Positions 1-8,193 of a stretch of 64,000 nt of DNA are shown piece by piece. This DNA is from Gemmatimonadota bacterium (GTDB lineage Bacteria > Gemmatimonadota > Gemmatimonadetes > Gemmatimonadales > GWC2-71-9): assembly GCA_003222155.1 (NCBI GenBank), contig QHUU01000057.1, forward strand, positions 1 to 64,000, written 5' to 3'. Within the stretch, counting starts at the first letter, position 1, and the number at the start of each line of letters is the position of its first letter. The notes below the pieces were generated by a model that worked only from the letters and a program-made list of their open reading frames with translations, had not been told where the DNA came from and searched no databases. The translations under genes and the position numbers were made by a program.

Positions 1-900
1 CTCCTCGGCCTCCCGCCGCTCGGCCACCGCCGCGGCCAGCACCAGCGTCATCACGGCCGTCACGCCCGTGAACGCCTGCAGCAGCACCAGCGACTCGTCG
101 TAGGTGGGCCGCGCGAACGGCCCGAATCCCGCCAGCGTGCCAGCGATGGCGACCCCGGACAGAGCGAGCACGGCCGTGGCCGCCTCGCGCGGCTCGAACC
201 GGAACGCGGCCCAGAGCAGCAGGGGCACACACAGGAATTCGAGGGGATAGTGCCGGCCCCGCCAGGGGAACAGGCCGTCGAACACGGCGATCCCGACCAC
301 GACGACGCTCAGCAGCAACGCACCGGCGTCGAGCGCCTGGCGCCGCGTCCAGTGTACCCGGGGGCGCAGGGCCCAGAGCAGCACCGCGGGCGCCACAACC
401 AGATCGCTCACGGCGTCGCCCAGCCACCAGGTGAGCCAGATCGAGCCGAAGTCGCTCCAGCGCGCGAGCCCGTCGAGCGAGATCGCGAGCACGCCCGCCG
501 TGGCGCTCACGGCGGTGCTCACGATCCCGGCGAGGACGGCGAAGGTGAAGATGTCTCGCGCGCGTTCCAGCACGCGCCGGCCGCGAGCGAAGCGATTGAC
601 GAGATACGCGCCGAGCAGGCCCTCGAGCGTGTTGCCGGCCGCAATGGCGACGGCGCTCGGCACCGAGCCCGTCGTGCTCAGGTGCACCAGGAACGCGCCC
701 ACCATGATGGCCGGCCAGACGTCGTAGCCGGCGAGCAGCAGGGCGGCGAGCGCGATCCCCGTCGGCGGCCAGACGACGGTCGCGTTGGGGCTGACGACGG
801 CGAAGCGCAGCCCGAGCCTGCCCGCCACGAAGTACGCCGCGGCGAGGGCGACGAGCAGCCCCAGACGTCTGAGCGATTGCGACTGGATGGTCCGAGTCAT
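1..900 (-). CDS. MASE1-domain sensory membrane protein, N-terminal 300 residues (gene runs off the window)
   Basis: The reading frame is open from the ATG at 898-900 to the window edge with no stop, so only the first 300 residues are visible. They form a multi-pass membrane domain with the MASE1 hallmarks: a VWPPTGIALAALLL helix, then a GYDVWPAIMVGAFL segment, a GNTLEGLLGAYL helix and a WLTWWLGDAVSDLVVAPA segment. MASE1 is an integral-membrane sensory domain placed ahead of histidine kinase, GGDEF or PAS modules; the output module is outside the window, so the signalling type is unknown. A GGAG sequence about 11 nt upstream could be the ribosome-binding site. Confidence 0.8.
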   Translation of the reverse strand, partial: MTRTIQSQSLRRLGLLVALAAAYFVAGRLGLRFAVVSPNATVVWPPTGIALAALLLAGYDVWPAIMVGAFLVHLSTTGSVPSAVAIAAGNTLEGLLGAYLVNRFARGRRVLERARDIFTFAVLAGIVSTAVSATAGVLAISLDGLARWSDFGSIWLTWWLGDAVSDLVVAPAVLLWALRPRVHWTRRQALDAGALLLSVVVVGIAVFDGLFPWRGRHYPLEFLCVPLLLWAAFRFEPREAATAVLALSGVAIAGTLAGFGPFARPTYDESLVLLQAFTGVTAVMTLVLAAAVAERREAEE

Positions 901-987
901 CCCCTGTCTCCGGCCGGCGCGGCACGCCCGTGCAACGCTACCATGATGAACGACGTTGCGGTGCGGAGCGGCGCTGCGGGGCCCAAC

Positions 988-1347
988 TCAGTCCGTGCCG
1001 ACGAACCACTCTTCCCACGCCACCCGGAACGTCCGCTCGCAGCGCGGGCAGCGCATGGTGTGCGGCGCTCCCTTGAGTTGGGCGCGGTTGCGACAGCCGG
1101 GGCAGACGGCGTACTTGTCGCCCCACAGCGCCGGCAAGCTGCGCGCGTCGCGCGGACGCGGGACGACCGTCCAGTACTGCGGAGGGGCCGTGACGATCTT
1201 CACGGACGTGCGCGGCACCGGCACCTGCTCCCGGTTCACGTCGAGTGTCGCTTCTGCGGACGTCAGACCCGCGACGCGATACCACGCGCCGCGACGCAAC
1301 CGACAGTTCACCTCAGTCTCGAGACGGGCCCACCGCACGTCGGCCAT
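988..1347 (-). CDS. Small zinc-ribbon protein of unknown function
   Basis: This is a 119-residue protein starting at ATG 1345-1347. The C-terminal third holds two CxxC knuckles, CPGC near residues 82-85 and CPRC near residues 100-103, the usual arrangement of a four-cysteine zinc ribbon. The N-terminal part is basic, with no recognised domain, signal peptide or membrane helix. It lies downstream of the TPR gene on the same strand (104-nt gap) and upstream of the MASE1 gene. I do not recognise the family; a nucleic-acid or protein-binding role is possible but is inference. Confidence 0.6.
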   Translation of the reverse strand: MADVRWARLETEVNCRLRRGAWYRVAGLTSAEATLDVNREQVPVPRTSVKIVTAPPQYWTVVPRPRDARSLPALWGDKYAVCPGCRNRAQLKGAPHTMRCPRCERTFRVAWEEWFVGTD

Positions 1348-1451
1348 TCCGGGATCCCCTAACGAGTGCCGAACCTCACCCCATCGTAAGGATGCCGCCC
1401 TTCCGATGGTAGAGTGGCGGCACCGCAACAGCCGTTGGGTCACGGCACACG

Positions 1452-2219
1452 TCACGGGGCGGTGGCGGGAATCTCCCTGAGGAAGCGCAGAAAGACGGGG
1501 TTGCCCGGGTAGCGGTCGGCGAGCCGGGACACTTCGTCGCGGGCGGCTCGCTGGAGGGTCGCGCGCGCCGACGCGGCGCGCGCCGCCTCGCGCACCAGGG
1601 CCGCAGCGAGCACCCAGCCGGCTTCGACCCGCGCCAGATCGCCGTCGATCGCGGCGCGGCGCATGTAGCCGATCCCTCGCTCCGCGTTGCCGCTGCCCAG
1701 ACCCACCAGCTTGGCAACCAGGCGGGCGAGGGCGCCGGCGCGGGCCAGGCCGTACTGGTACACGCCGAGGCCGAGGTAGCAGTCGGCGCAGCTCGAGTCG
1801 GCGGCGAGGACGCGGGCGTAGGCGTCGCGCATCGCCTTGGCGTCCTTGGCGGCGCTCCAGGAGTGGCCGTGCAGGTCGCGCTGGCGCGCGCGGTACCCGA
1901 GCGCGGTGGCGAGCCAGAAGTCGCGGGCCGGCCCGCGCGGCGCGGCGGCGCCCCGGGCGATCGCGCGATCGAGCAGCGAATCGATCCGCGCCGCCTCGTA
2001 ATCGTCGTTCTGGAGCGCCGCCGCCCACCAGATGTAGGCGCTCGCCTCGAAGATCACCGGCGCGGGGTCCACGCTGTCCCGCCGCGCGAGCTCGGCAAAA
2101 TAGCCCGCGGCCGCGGGGAAGCCGCCGCCATAGAGGGTGTCCAGGCCGGCGCGCAGCTCGGGACGCTCGACGCGCCGGGGACTCTGCAGCAGCAGCAGCG
2201 CGGCGAACAGGAGCCGCAC
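1452..2219 (-). CDS. TPR-like secreted repeat protein
   Basis: The product has 255 residues. The GTG start at 2217-2219 abuts the TGA of the upstream mrp gene, indicating one transcript. It begins with a hydrophobic signal-like stretch (RLLFAALLLLQ). The body is built of helix pairs typical of tetratricopeptide repeats, for example AYARVLAADSSCADCYLGLG and MRRAAIDGDLARVEAGWVLA. It probably acts as a periplasmic or surface protein-binding scaffold. Longer in-frame starts run into mrp and give arginine-rich sequence without homology character, so they were rejected. Confidence 0.7.
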   Translation of the reverse strand: MRLLFAALLLLQSPRRVERPELRAGLDTLYGGGFPAAAGYFAELARRDSVDPAPVIFEASAYIWWAAALQNDDYEAARIDSLLDRAIARGAAAPRGPARDFWLATALGYRARQRDLHGHSWSAAKDAKAMRDAYARVLAADSSCADCYLGLGVYQYGLARAGALARLVAKLVGLGSGNAERGIGYMRRAAIDGDLARVEAGWVLAAALVREAARAASARATLQRAARDEVSRLADRYPGNPVFLRFLREIPATAP

Positions 2220-2220
2220 G

Positions 2221-3312
2221 TCAGCGCGGAACGGCGGCGAGCGCGTCGGCGACGCGGCGCGCGATAACGTCGAGCGCCCGCGCCGCCGGTGAATCGGGCT
2301 GGGCGGCGACGATGGGCCGTCCGGTGTCGGCCAGGTCCGCCAGATGCGCCTGCAACGGCACCTCTCCGAGCAGCGGCACGCCAAGCTCGTCCGCGAGCCG
2401 GGTGCCGCCACCCGCGAGGAAAATGGCGGTTCGCTCGCCGCAGTGCGGGCACACGTAGTAGCTCATGTTCTCGACCACGCCGAGCACCGGGACCCCGACC
2501 CGCTCGAACATCTTCGCGCCGCGCAGGCTGTCGCCCACCGCCACTTCCTGCGGCGTGGTGACAATGACCGCGCCGCGGATGTGGACCGACTGCGCCAGCG
2601 ACAGCTGCGCGTCGCCGGTGCCCGGCGGCAGGTCCACGAGGAAGTAATCGAGCTCCCCCCAGTCCACGTCGCGCAGGAATTGCTGAATCACCTTCATGAT
2701 GATCGGCCCGCGCCAGATGGCGGGGGCGTCGCGCTCGACGATCAGCCCCAGCGACATCAGCTTCACGCCGTGGGCCTCGAGCGGCTGGATCCGGCCACCC
2801 CGCACCTCCGGCTTCCCGTCGACTCCCATCATGCGCGGGATGTTGGGCCCGTAGATGTCCGCGTCCATGAGGCCCACGCGGTGCCCGGCGCGCGCCAGCG
2901 CGACGGCGACGTTGGCGGACACCGTCGACTTGCCGACGCCCCCCTTTCCCGACGAGACGGCCAGGATTCTGCCGAGGTGCGGCAGCTCGACGGGGGTCGG
3001 GGGTGGAGGGACGCCCGCGGGACCGGGGCGCGGTGCGCCGTCCGCGGTGGCCTGCGCCGCGGCACTCGCATCGGTCACGTTCACCCGCACCGCCGTCACC
3101 CCCGGCACTCCCTGCACCGCCTTACGCACGTCGCGCGCGAGCGAGCCGGGATCGTCCCGCGCGAGCAGGAAGGTGAATGTGACCGCGCCCCCGTCGTCCA
3201 CCGCGAGGTCCTTGACCATGCCGGCGGCGAGCACGTCGGCGCCGCGGCGCGGGTTCTTGAGCTGCGACAAGGCGCGCTCGACGCGCGCTTGGAGGGTATC
3301 GGACGCTGGCAC
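2221..3312 (-). CDS. mrp: Mrp/ApbC-type iron-sulfur cluster carrier ATPase
   Basis: An N-terminal MIP18/DUF59-like domain of about 95 residues is followed by a Pro/Ala linker and a P-loop NTPase. The deviant Walker A motif GKGGVGKST, the segment DADIYGPNIPRMMG and the C-terminal CPHC pair define the Mrp/NBP35 family. These cytosolic dimers bind a 4Fe-4S cluster through the CxxC and pass it to apo-proteins. A customer pool is plausible here, since the window also encodes a polyferredoxin and ETF-QO. I chose the GTG at 3310-3312 (363 residues) because longer versions overlap the divergent DUF4328 gene and add unconserved sequence. No strong Shine-Dalgarno is visible, so the start is uncertain. 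Confidence 0.88.
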   Translation of the reverse strand: MPASDTLQARVERALSQLKNPRRGADVLAAGMVKDLAVDDGGAVTFTFLLARDDPGSLARDVRKAVQGVPGVTAVRVNVTDASAAAQATADGAPRPGPAGVPPPPTPVELPHLGRILAVSSGKGGVGKSTVSANVAVALARAGHRVGLMDADIYGPNIPRMMGVDGKPEVRGGRIQPLEAHGVKLMSLGLIVERDAPAIWRGPIIMKVIQQFLRDVDWGELDYFLVDLPPGTGDAQLSLAQSVHIRGAVIVTTPQEVAVGDSLRGAKMFERVGVPVLGVVENMSYYVCPHCGERTAIFLAGGGTRLADELGVPLLGEVPLQAHLADLADTGRPIVAAQPDSPAARALDVIARRVADALAAVPR

Positions 3313-3406
3313 TGGAGAAAGGTAGACGGAGATGCAGCGGAGGTGCAACGAGTCGGGGGCGGGCACAGGGATTGCAGGCCTTTGCACTGGCCCAACGGCG
3401 CACTCC

Positions 3407-4093
3407 ATGTCCGACGATCGGCACCCCGTTCGCCGCGCCTCGGTGGCGCAGTGGACGACTTATCTGTTGTTCGCCTGTCTCGCGCTCGAAGGCGGCACGA
3501 TCGTATCCCGCCTGTCCGAGCGCGCCCTCCTCGCTCCCGCAGTGGCGGATGCGCAACCGCTACCCGACGACGTCGCCGCGAGCGACGCCCGCTGGCGCGC
3601 GGACGCCGAGAAGCGGGCGGACGCGCGATCTCGCGCGATCGGCACGCTCAACCTCGTGGCGATCGCGTGCACGGCGGTGCTGTGGCTCGTGTGGCTGCAC
3701 CGCGCGTACACGAACCTCGTGTTCGTCGGGTCCAAACGGGTGCGCTTCAGCCCGACCTGGGCGGTCGGCTACTGGTTCATTCCGTTCGTCAACGTGGTGC
3801 GCGCGTACCAGGTCATGAAGGATCTGTGGCTGCGCAGCGACTCGAGGAACGACCGCGATGGGTACGACGACTTGCCCGCCCCCGTTTTGCTGCGCGGATG
3901 GTGGGGCATGTCCCTGGCCTGGACGGTGCTCGAGCCGGTGTTCGCGAGCCTCGCCCGGGACGCCCGCACGGCCGAGCAGCTCAGCGACGCCACCCACCTG
4001 GGGATCGCCGTCGGCGCGGTGGGGATCGTCGCGACCGTGCTCGCCATCAGGGTCGTGCACGAGATCGACCGCAGGCAGCGGTTGTTCGACTAA
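3407..4093 (+). CDS. DUF4328 membrane protein
   Basis: This 228-residue protein starts at ATG 3407, 94 nt from the divergent mrp start. It has about four transmembrane helices. The family core is clear: WLHRAYTNLVFVG is followed by RFSPTWAVGYWFIPFVNVVR and a conserved LWLRS segment. That pattern is characteristic of DUF4328, a family of small integral membrane proteins of unknown function. A charged extracytoplasmic loop of roughly 60 residues separates the first two helices. The gene stands alone, converging with the Spy-like gene. No function can be assigned. Confidence 0.82.
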   Translation: MSDDRHPVRRASVAQWTTYLLFACLALEGGTIVSRLSERALLAPAVADAQPLPDDVAASDARWRADAEKRADARSRAIGTLNLVAIACTAVLWLVWLHRAYTNLVFVGSKRVRFSPTWAVGYWFIPFVNVVRAYQVMKDLWLRSDSRNDRDGYDDLPAPVLLRGWWGMSLAWTVLEPVFASLARDARTAEQLSDATHLGIAVGAVGIVATVLAIRVVHEIDRRQRLFD

Positions 4094-4120
4094 GCCCGCG
4101 CGCCGTCCCGGCAGGGGGCG

Positions 4121-4486
4121 TCAGGACCCGCCGCCCGGACGCCGCTGCCGCATCTCCTCGACGTTGCGATCGAACGTCTTCTGCTGGTCGGGCGTCAGAA
4201 CGGCGCGGAGGTCGTCCCGCTCGCGTTGGAACAAGGCGCGGATCTTGTCGCGCGTCGCCGAATCGGGAGGAGTGCCGGGCGTGAAGGACGGCCGCTCGCT
4301 TCTGTAGTGCGCCTGGATGGAGTCGACCTTCGCCTGCTGCGCCGGGGTGAGCGTGATGTCCCTGAAGAGCAGCTCCATGCGGCGCCCCGGTCTCCCCGCG
4401 CCTCCGCCCTGCGACGGAGTCTGGGCTTGAGCGGTGACCGCTGCGAACGCAAGCAGGACTGTCAATGGAAGTGAATACGATCTCAT
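4121..4486 (-). CDS. Spy/CpxP-like periplasmic protein
   Basis: This 121-residue exported protein has a clear signal peptide ending in AQAQ. The mature part contains two LTPxQ repeats (ITLTPAQQAKVD and AVLTPDQQKTF), the LTXXQ signature of Spy/CpxP-type proteins. Those are helical periplasmic chaperone or envelope-stress proteins. A strong Shine-Dalgarno (GGAGGAGCT) directly precedes ATG 4484-4486, which fixes the start. The gene is upstream of the M20 peptidase gene but on the far side of that operon's end, so it is probably transcribed alone. Confidence 0.82.
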   Translation of the reverse strand: MRSYSLPLTVLLAFAAVTAQAQTPSQGGGAGRPGRRMELLFRDITLTPAQQAKVDSIQAHYRSERPSFTPGTPPDSATRDKIRALFQRERDDLRAVLTPDQQKTFDRNVEEMRQRRPGGGS

Positions 4487-4528
4487 AGCTCCTCCGGGTG
4501 GAAGCCGGGTCTCGTTGTCATTGAGAGA

Positions 4529-6007
4529 TTACGGCTGACGACCTTCGACCGCTGCGTTCTTCAGCAGCTGGATGTAGATGCGCACGGCGTTGGCGTACGC
4601 CTGCACGCCCACCCGCTCGTCGGTGCCGTGGACCCGGCGCAGATCGTCTTTCCCGATCGTGGTCCCCACGAAGCGCAGCACGTTGGGGGTGAGCCGGGCG
4701 TAGTGGCGCGAGTCGGTCGCCCCTACCACGAGCCATGGCGTCACCACGGTGGCGGGGACGACCTGACGGATGGTCCGCGCCAGCAGCTGGAACGGCTCGG
4801 CCTGGACCGGCGTGACGGGCGACGGATTGCTGACGGTCGCTTCGAGCGGGCGGACGCCGATCCGCGGATCCTCCACCGTGCTCCGCACGTGCTCGAGCAC
4901 GCTTGCGACGCTGTCCCCCGGGAGAATCCGAAAGTTGACGAGCGCGCGGGCAGTGGACGGCAGCACGTTCTCCTTCACCCCCGCCTGCAGCACGGTCGGG
5001 GCAGTCGTGGTCCGGAGCAGCGCGTTGCCCTGCGGCGTCTTGCCGAACTGGGAGGTGAGGATGCCCCCCAACAGCCAGCGGTTCGCCATCACCAGCCGCG
5101 GCGCGAACCGCATCTCGGGACCGAGGTAGTCGAACATGTCGGCCGTGGGCCCTCGGATGGCGCGCGGCATCTGCCGTGCCTCGAGCCGCGTGAGCCCGGC
5201 GGCGAGGATGCCGACCGCCGTCGCCTCGGGCGGCATCGAGGAGTGCCCGCCCTCGGCCTGCGCCGTCAGCTCCACCGTCACATATCCCTTCTCGGCGATT
5301 CCGATGAGCGCCACCGGCGCGGCCACGCCCGCGATCAGGCCGGTCGCGAGCGCGCCCCCTTCATCCAGCACGAATTCGGGGTGCACGTTGCGCGTGGCCA
5401 GCACGTCCGCGATGCGTGCGGCCCCGCGGCGACCGCCCACCTCCTCGTCGTACCCGAACGCGAGGTACACCGTGCGCCGCGGCTTGGCGCCCGCGGCGAC
5501 GAGGTGCTCCACCGCTTCGAGGATCCCCACCAGGCTGCCCTTGTCGTCGAGCGCGCCGCGCCCCCACACGTAGCCACCGGCAATCCGTCCCTCGAACGGC
5601 GGCTCGGTCCAGCGGCTTTCCGTCCCGGGCTCGATCGGGACGACATCCTGGTGGGCGAGCAGGACGACCGGGGCGAGCCCCGGGTCGGAGCCCGTCCATT
5701 CGTACAGCAGGCCGGAGCCGTTCACCTTCTCGAGCTTGAGCGCCGCGTGGAGCTTCGGGAAGGAGTCCCGCAGGTAGCGATGCAATCCCGCGAACTCCCG
5801 CGCATCGAACTGACTGGAGTCCTGGAACGAGATCGTCTTGAAGCGCAGGGCGCCGGCGAGCCGGCGCGCGACCGCCGCGGTGTCGAGCGGCTCGGCGGCG
5901 ACCGCGGCGACCTGGGGCTGATGCGAGCGGAAGCCCCTGGTGCGCTCGAGCGTGACCGCTGCGAGCACGACGACTGCCAACGCCAGAGCCAGGAGAACAC
6001 GCTTCAT
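4529..6007 (-). CDS. M20-family metallopeptidase (carboxypeptidase/PM20D1-like), membrane-anchored or secreted
   Basis: This 492-residue protein starts at ATG 6005-6007, preceded by AGGTG. A single N-terminal hydrophobic segment (VLLALALAVVVLAAV) is a signal anchor or signal peptide. The metal and catalytic motifs of family M20 are intact: LLAHQDVVP with the first His-Asp pair, GRGALDDKGS with the bridging Asp, and DEEVGG with the catalytic Glu pair. The length and the extra N-terminus match the CPS1/PM20D1 branch, which hydrolyses peptides or N-acyl amino acids. It is the last gene of the GT87-NrnA-PIG-V operon, 22 nt after its neighbour. Confidence 0.85.
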   Translation of the reverse strand: MKRVLLALALAVVVLAAVTLERTRGFRSHQPQVAAVAAEPLDTAAVARRLAGALRFKTISFQDSSQFDAREFAGLHRYLRDSFPKLHAALKLEKVNGSGLLYEWTGSDPGLAPVVLLAHQDVVPIEPGTESRWTEPPFEGRIAGGYVWGRGALDDKGSLVGILEAVEHLVAAGAKPRRTVYLAFGYDEEVGGRRGAARIADVLATRNVHPEFVLDEGGALATGLIAGVAAPVALIGIAEKGYVTVELTAQAEGGHSSMPPEATAVGILAAGLTRLEARQMPRAIRGPTADMFDYLGPEMRFAPRLVMANRWLLGGILTSQFGKTPQGNALLRTTTAPTVLQAGVKENVLPSTARALVNFRILPGDSVASVLEHVRSTVEDPRIGVRPLEATVSNPSPVTPVQAEPFQLLARTIRQVVPATVVTPWLVVGATDSRHYARLTPNVLRFVGTTIGKDDLRRVHGTDERVGVQAYANAVRIYIQLLKNAAVEGRQP

Positions 6008-6029
6008 GGGGCACCTGGGAAGAAAAGGG

Positions 6030-7163
6030 TCAGACGACGGGTCGCCACAAAAAGAAGCACACCGCCAGAATCGCCTGGCAGGCCGCGAACGCGCCGGCCA
6101 AAGGCGCCACCCGCTGTCGTGGCACGACCAACGCAAGCCAAAAGAATAGAGGGAACAGGACCGACGTAAACCTTCCGAGCGAGATGAAGAGGTGGGCCGC
6201 CACCGGCGGGAAGATGTTGACGGCGATCCACATTCCGTACGCGACGCCGATACGTCGAGTGACCGGCACGATCGACGCGGCTGCCAGGAAAAACGCCGCG
6301 ATGTCGCCCGTGTAGACCATCACTTCGCTCACCTTGAGCCGCAGGTCCTCGGCGGTTCGCACCGGGTCGGGCGCAGGACCGCGGCCCAACAACGGCATGC
6401 CCCAAGCGGCTTGGCCGTGCATCCACGCCAGGGCATCGCCGAACCGCAGGTACAAATACGCCGAGAAGATCGCGACGCCGGCGAGCGGAGCCAGCGCGAC
6501 GAGGATGGCCGGGACGTCCCGCCCCCGGCTTCCCCCCGCCCCCCTCGTCGCCATCCACAACAATGGGAGCGCCAGCCAGAACCCGTTCGGACGCGTGAGC
6601 CCCGCCGCGAGGCCTGCCAGCGCCGCGAGCGGCAGGTATCGCCGTCGCATGGCGTAGAACGCGCCGACCGTGAGAAACAGGAACAGGGACTCGGTATAGA
6701 CGACGGAATAGAACAATGCGTACGGGTACGTCGACAGGAGAAGCAGCACCGGCCACGCCTTCTCCTCGCCCAGCTCGAGCACCGCCAGCCGATACAGCAG
6801 GGAGATCGCGCCGGCGAACGCCACCAGCGAAATGACGGTACCGGCGAGCAGCGGATGGCCCCCCAGCAGCGCTCCGCCCCAGCGCATCAGCAGTGGATAC
6901 AACGGGAAGAAGACCACATTTTGGTGAAGAAACACCGACGGGTCCCAGCGGTAGCCGGCGGTGGCAATTTGGTGATAGAAGTCGGTGTCCCAGCGCGCCT
7001 GGAGGTTCACGAGCTCGTTCGACGACACGCGCCACAGTGCCTCGGCGGTCGGTGCGGGAATCGTTCCGACGATCGTGACGGCGATGGCACCCAGGAGGAG
7101 AATCGCCAGGCGAGTGCCCATCATGGCGATCAGCCGGCGCTGACCGGTGGACAGAGCGTCCAC
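6030..7163 (-). CDS. PIG-V-like membrane mannosyltransferase
   Basis: This multi-pass membrane protein has 377 residues and about 10 helices. It carries the PIG-V/GPI-mannosyltransferase-2 style motif RWDTDFYHQIATAGY with an acidic pair in the first periplasmic loop, then VVFFPLYPLLMRW. Such GT-C enzymes transfer a mannosyl or related unit from a polyprenyl-phosphate donor on the outer face of the inner membrane. The acceptor is unknown. A GT87-like enzyme two genes upstream suggests a shared glycan pathway. The GTG at 7161-7163 lies 11 nt after nrnA; the tandem ATGs near 7124 are a possible alternative start. Confidence 0.78.
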   Translation of the reverse strand: MDALSTGQRRLIAMMGTRLAILLLGAIAVTIVGTIPAPTAEALWRVSSNELVNLQARWDTDFYHQIATAGYRWDPSVFLHQNVVFFPLYPLLMRWGGALLGGHPLLAGTVISLVAFAGAISLLYRLAVLELGEEKAWPVLLLLSTYPYALFYSVVYTESLFLFLTVGAFYAMRRRYLPLAALAGLAAGLTRPNGFWLALPLLWMATRGAGGSRGRDVPAILVALAPLAGVAIFSAYLYLRFGDALAWMHGQAAWGMPLLGRGPAPDPVRTAEDLRLKVSEVMVYTGDIAAFFLAAASIVPVTRRIGVAYGMWIAVNIFPPVAAHLFISLGRFTSVLFPLFFWLALVVPRQRVAPLAGAFAACQAILAVCFFLWRPVV

Positions 7164-7174
7164 GGGGGTGCGCT

Positions 7175-8188
7175 CTAGCGCCCGTTCAGATATTCACGCG
7201 CGGCCGCGAGGACGCGTTCCTGCACCTCCGCCAGCGTCCCCTCGAGCGACGCGCCCGCGGCCTTGCGGTGCCCGCCACCGCCGAAGCCCGCGGCCAGCTC
7301 CGCCACATCCACGTCGCCGAGCGAGCGGAAGCTCACCTTGACGTTGCCGTTCGCGAGCTGGCGGAACAAGAGCGCCAGCCGCACGCCGGCGATGGAGCGC
7401 GGGTATTCCACGATGCCGTCGAGATCGTCGGCCGTGGCGCCATGGCGCTGCAGCGCGTCCGGCGGGACGGTGACCCACGCGAGGCCGTGCTGTGGCTCCA
7501 CCACCAGGGTCTCGAGCACCTCGGTCATCAGGCGCACCCGTCCTTCGGGGGCGCTCGCATACACCGATGCGTAGATCGACTCGGGATCGACGCCGCGCTC
7601 GAGCAGCGCGCCCGCCACGCGCAGGGCGCGGGGGGTGGTATTGGCGAAGCGGAAAGCGCCGGTGTCGGTGAGGATGCCCACGTACAGCGCCCGCGCGGCG
7701 TCGGGCGAGAGCGGCCACTCCAGCGCGTTCGCGAAGTCGAACACCAGCTCGGCGGTGGCGGCGGCGTCGGGCGCGACCAGGCGCGGCCCGCCCGGGAGCG
7801 AGCCGCCGCTGACGTGGTGATCGATGCACGCGACGGTGTGGGAGTGCGTGATGGCGCGCGCGAGATCGCCCAGCCGGCTCACGTCCGAGATGTCGAGCAC
7901 CACCACCACGTCGGCGGACTCGATCTCCCGCGTGGCGCGCTCGGAGTGATCCGCGCCGTTGGGCACGAGGAAATGGAACCGCTCCGGGATGGGCGTGGGG
8001 TTGGCGATCGCGGCCCGGAGCCCTCGCGTGGTGAGCAGGTGCCACAGCGCCACCTCGCTCCCCACGCCGTCGCCATCGGCGTTGACGTGCGTGGTGAGCG
8101 CGACGCGCCGTCCGGGCGCGAGCACGGCGGCCACGTCCTGCGCGGCCCGAGCACGCTCGGGAGGGATCGACACTCCATTCGTGGTCAT
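7175..8188 (-). CDS. nrnA: DHH-family NrnA-like oligoribonuclease / pAp phosphatase
   Basis: This 337-residue DHH phosphoesterase shows the ordered motifs of the family: HVNADGDGVGSE, DISDVSRLG, CIDHHVSGG and ILTDTGAFRF. The C-terminal DHHA1 domain has FGGGGHRKAAGA. NrnA enzymes remove nanoRNAs and dephosphorylate 3'-phosphoadenosine 5'-phosphate in the cytosol. I chose ATG 8186-8188. A TTG three codons further upstream would overlap the GT87 stop by a few bases. A TATCTT hexamer ends 7 nt before the ATG, so an internal promoter within the operon is possible. Confidence 0.88.
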   Translation of the reverse strand: MTTNGVSIPPERARAAQDVAAVLAPGRRVALTTHVNADGDGVGSEVALWHLLTTRGLRAAIANPTPIPERFHFLVPNGADHSERATREIESADVVVVLDISDVSRLGDLARAITHSHTVACIDHHVSGGSLPGGPRLVAPDAAATAELVFDFANALEWPLSPDAARALYVGILTDTGAFRFANTTPRALRVAGALLERGVDPESIYASVYASAPEGRVRLMTEVLETLVVEPQHGLAWVTVPPDALQRHGATADDLDGIVEYPRSIAGVRLALLFRQLANGNVKVSFRSLGDVDVAELAAGFGGGGHRKAAGASLEGTLAEVQERVLAAAREYLNGR

Positions 8189-8193
8189 GGCAT

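Noticed and set aside
3313-3408. Longer mrp start upstream of 3312
   Set aside because: Would overlap the divergent DUF4328 start and adds about 32 residues without conserved features.
2344-4284. Long plus-strand reading frame over mrp and DUF4328
   Set aside because: Arg/His/Asp-rich sequence with no family motifs, antisense to a clear gene; typical high-GC shadow.
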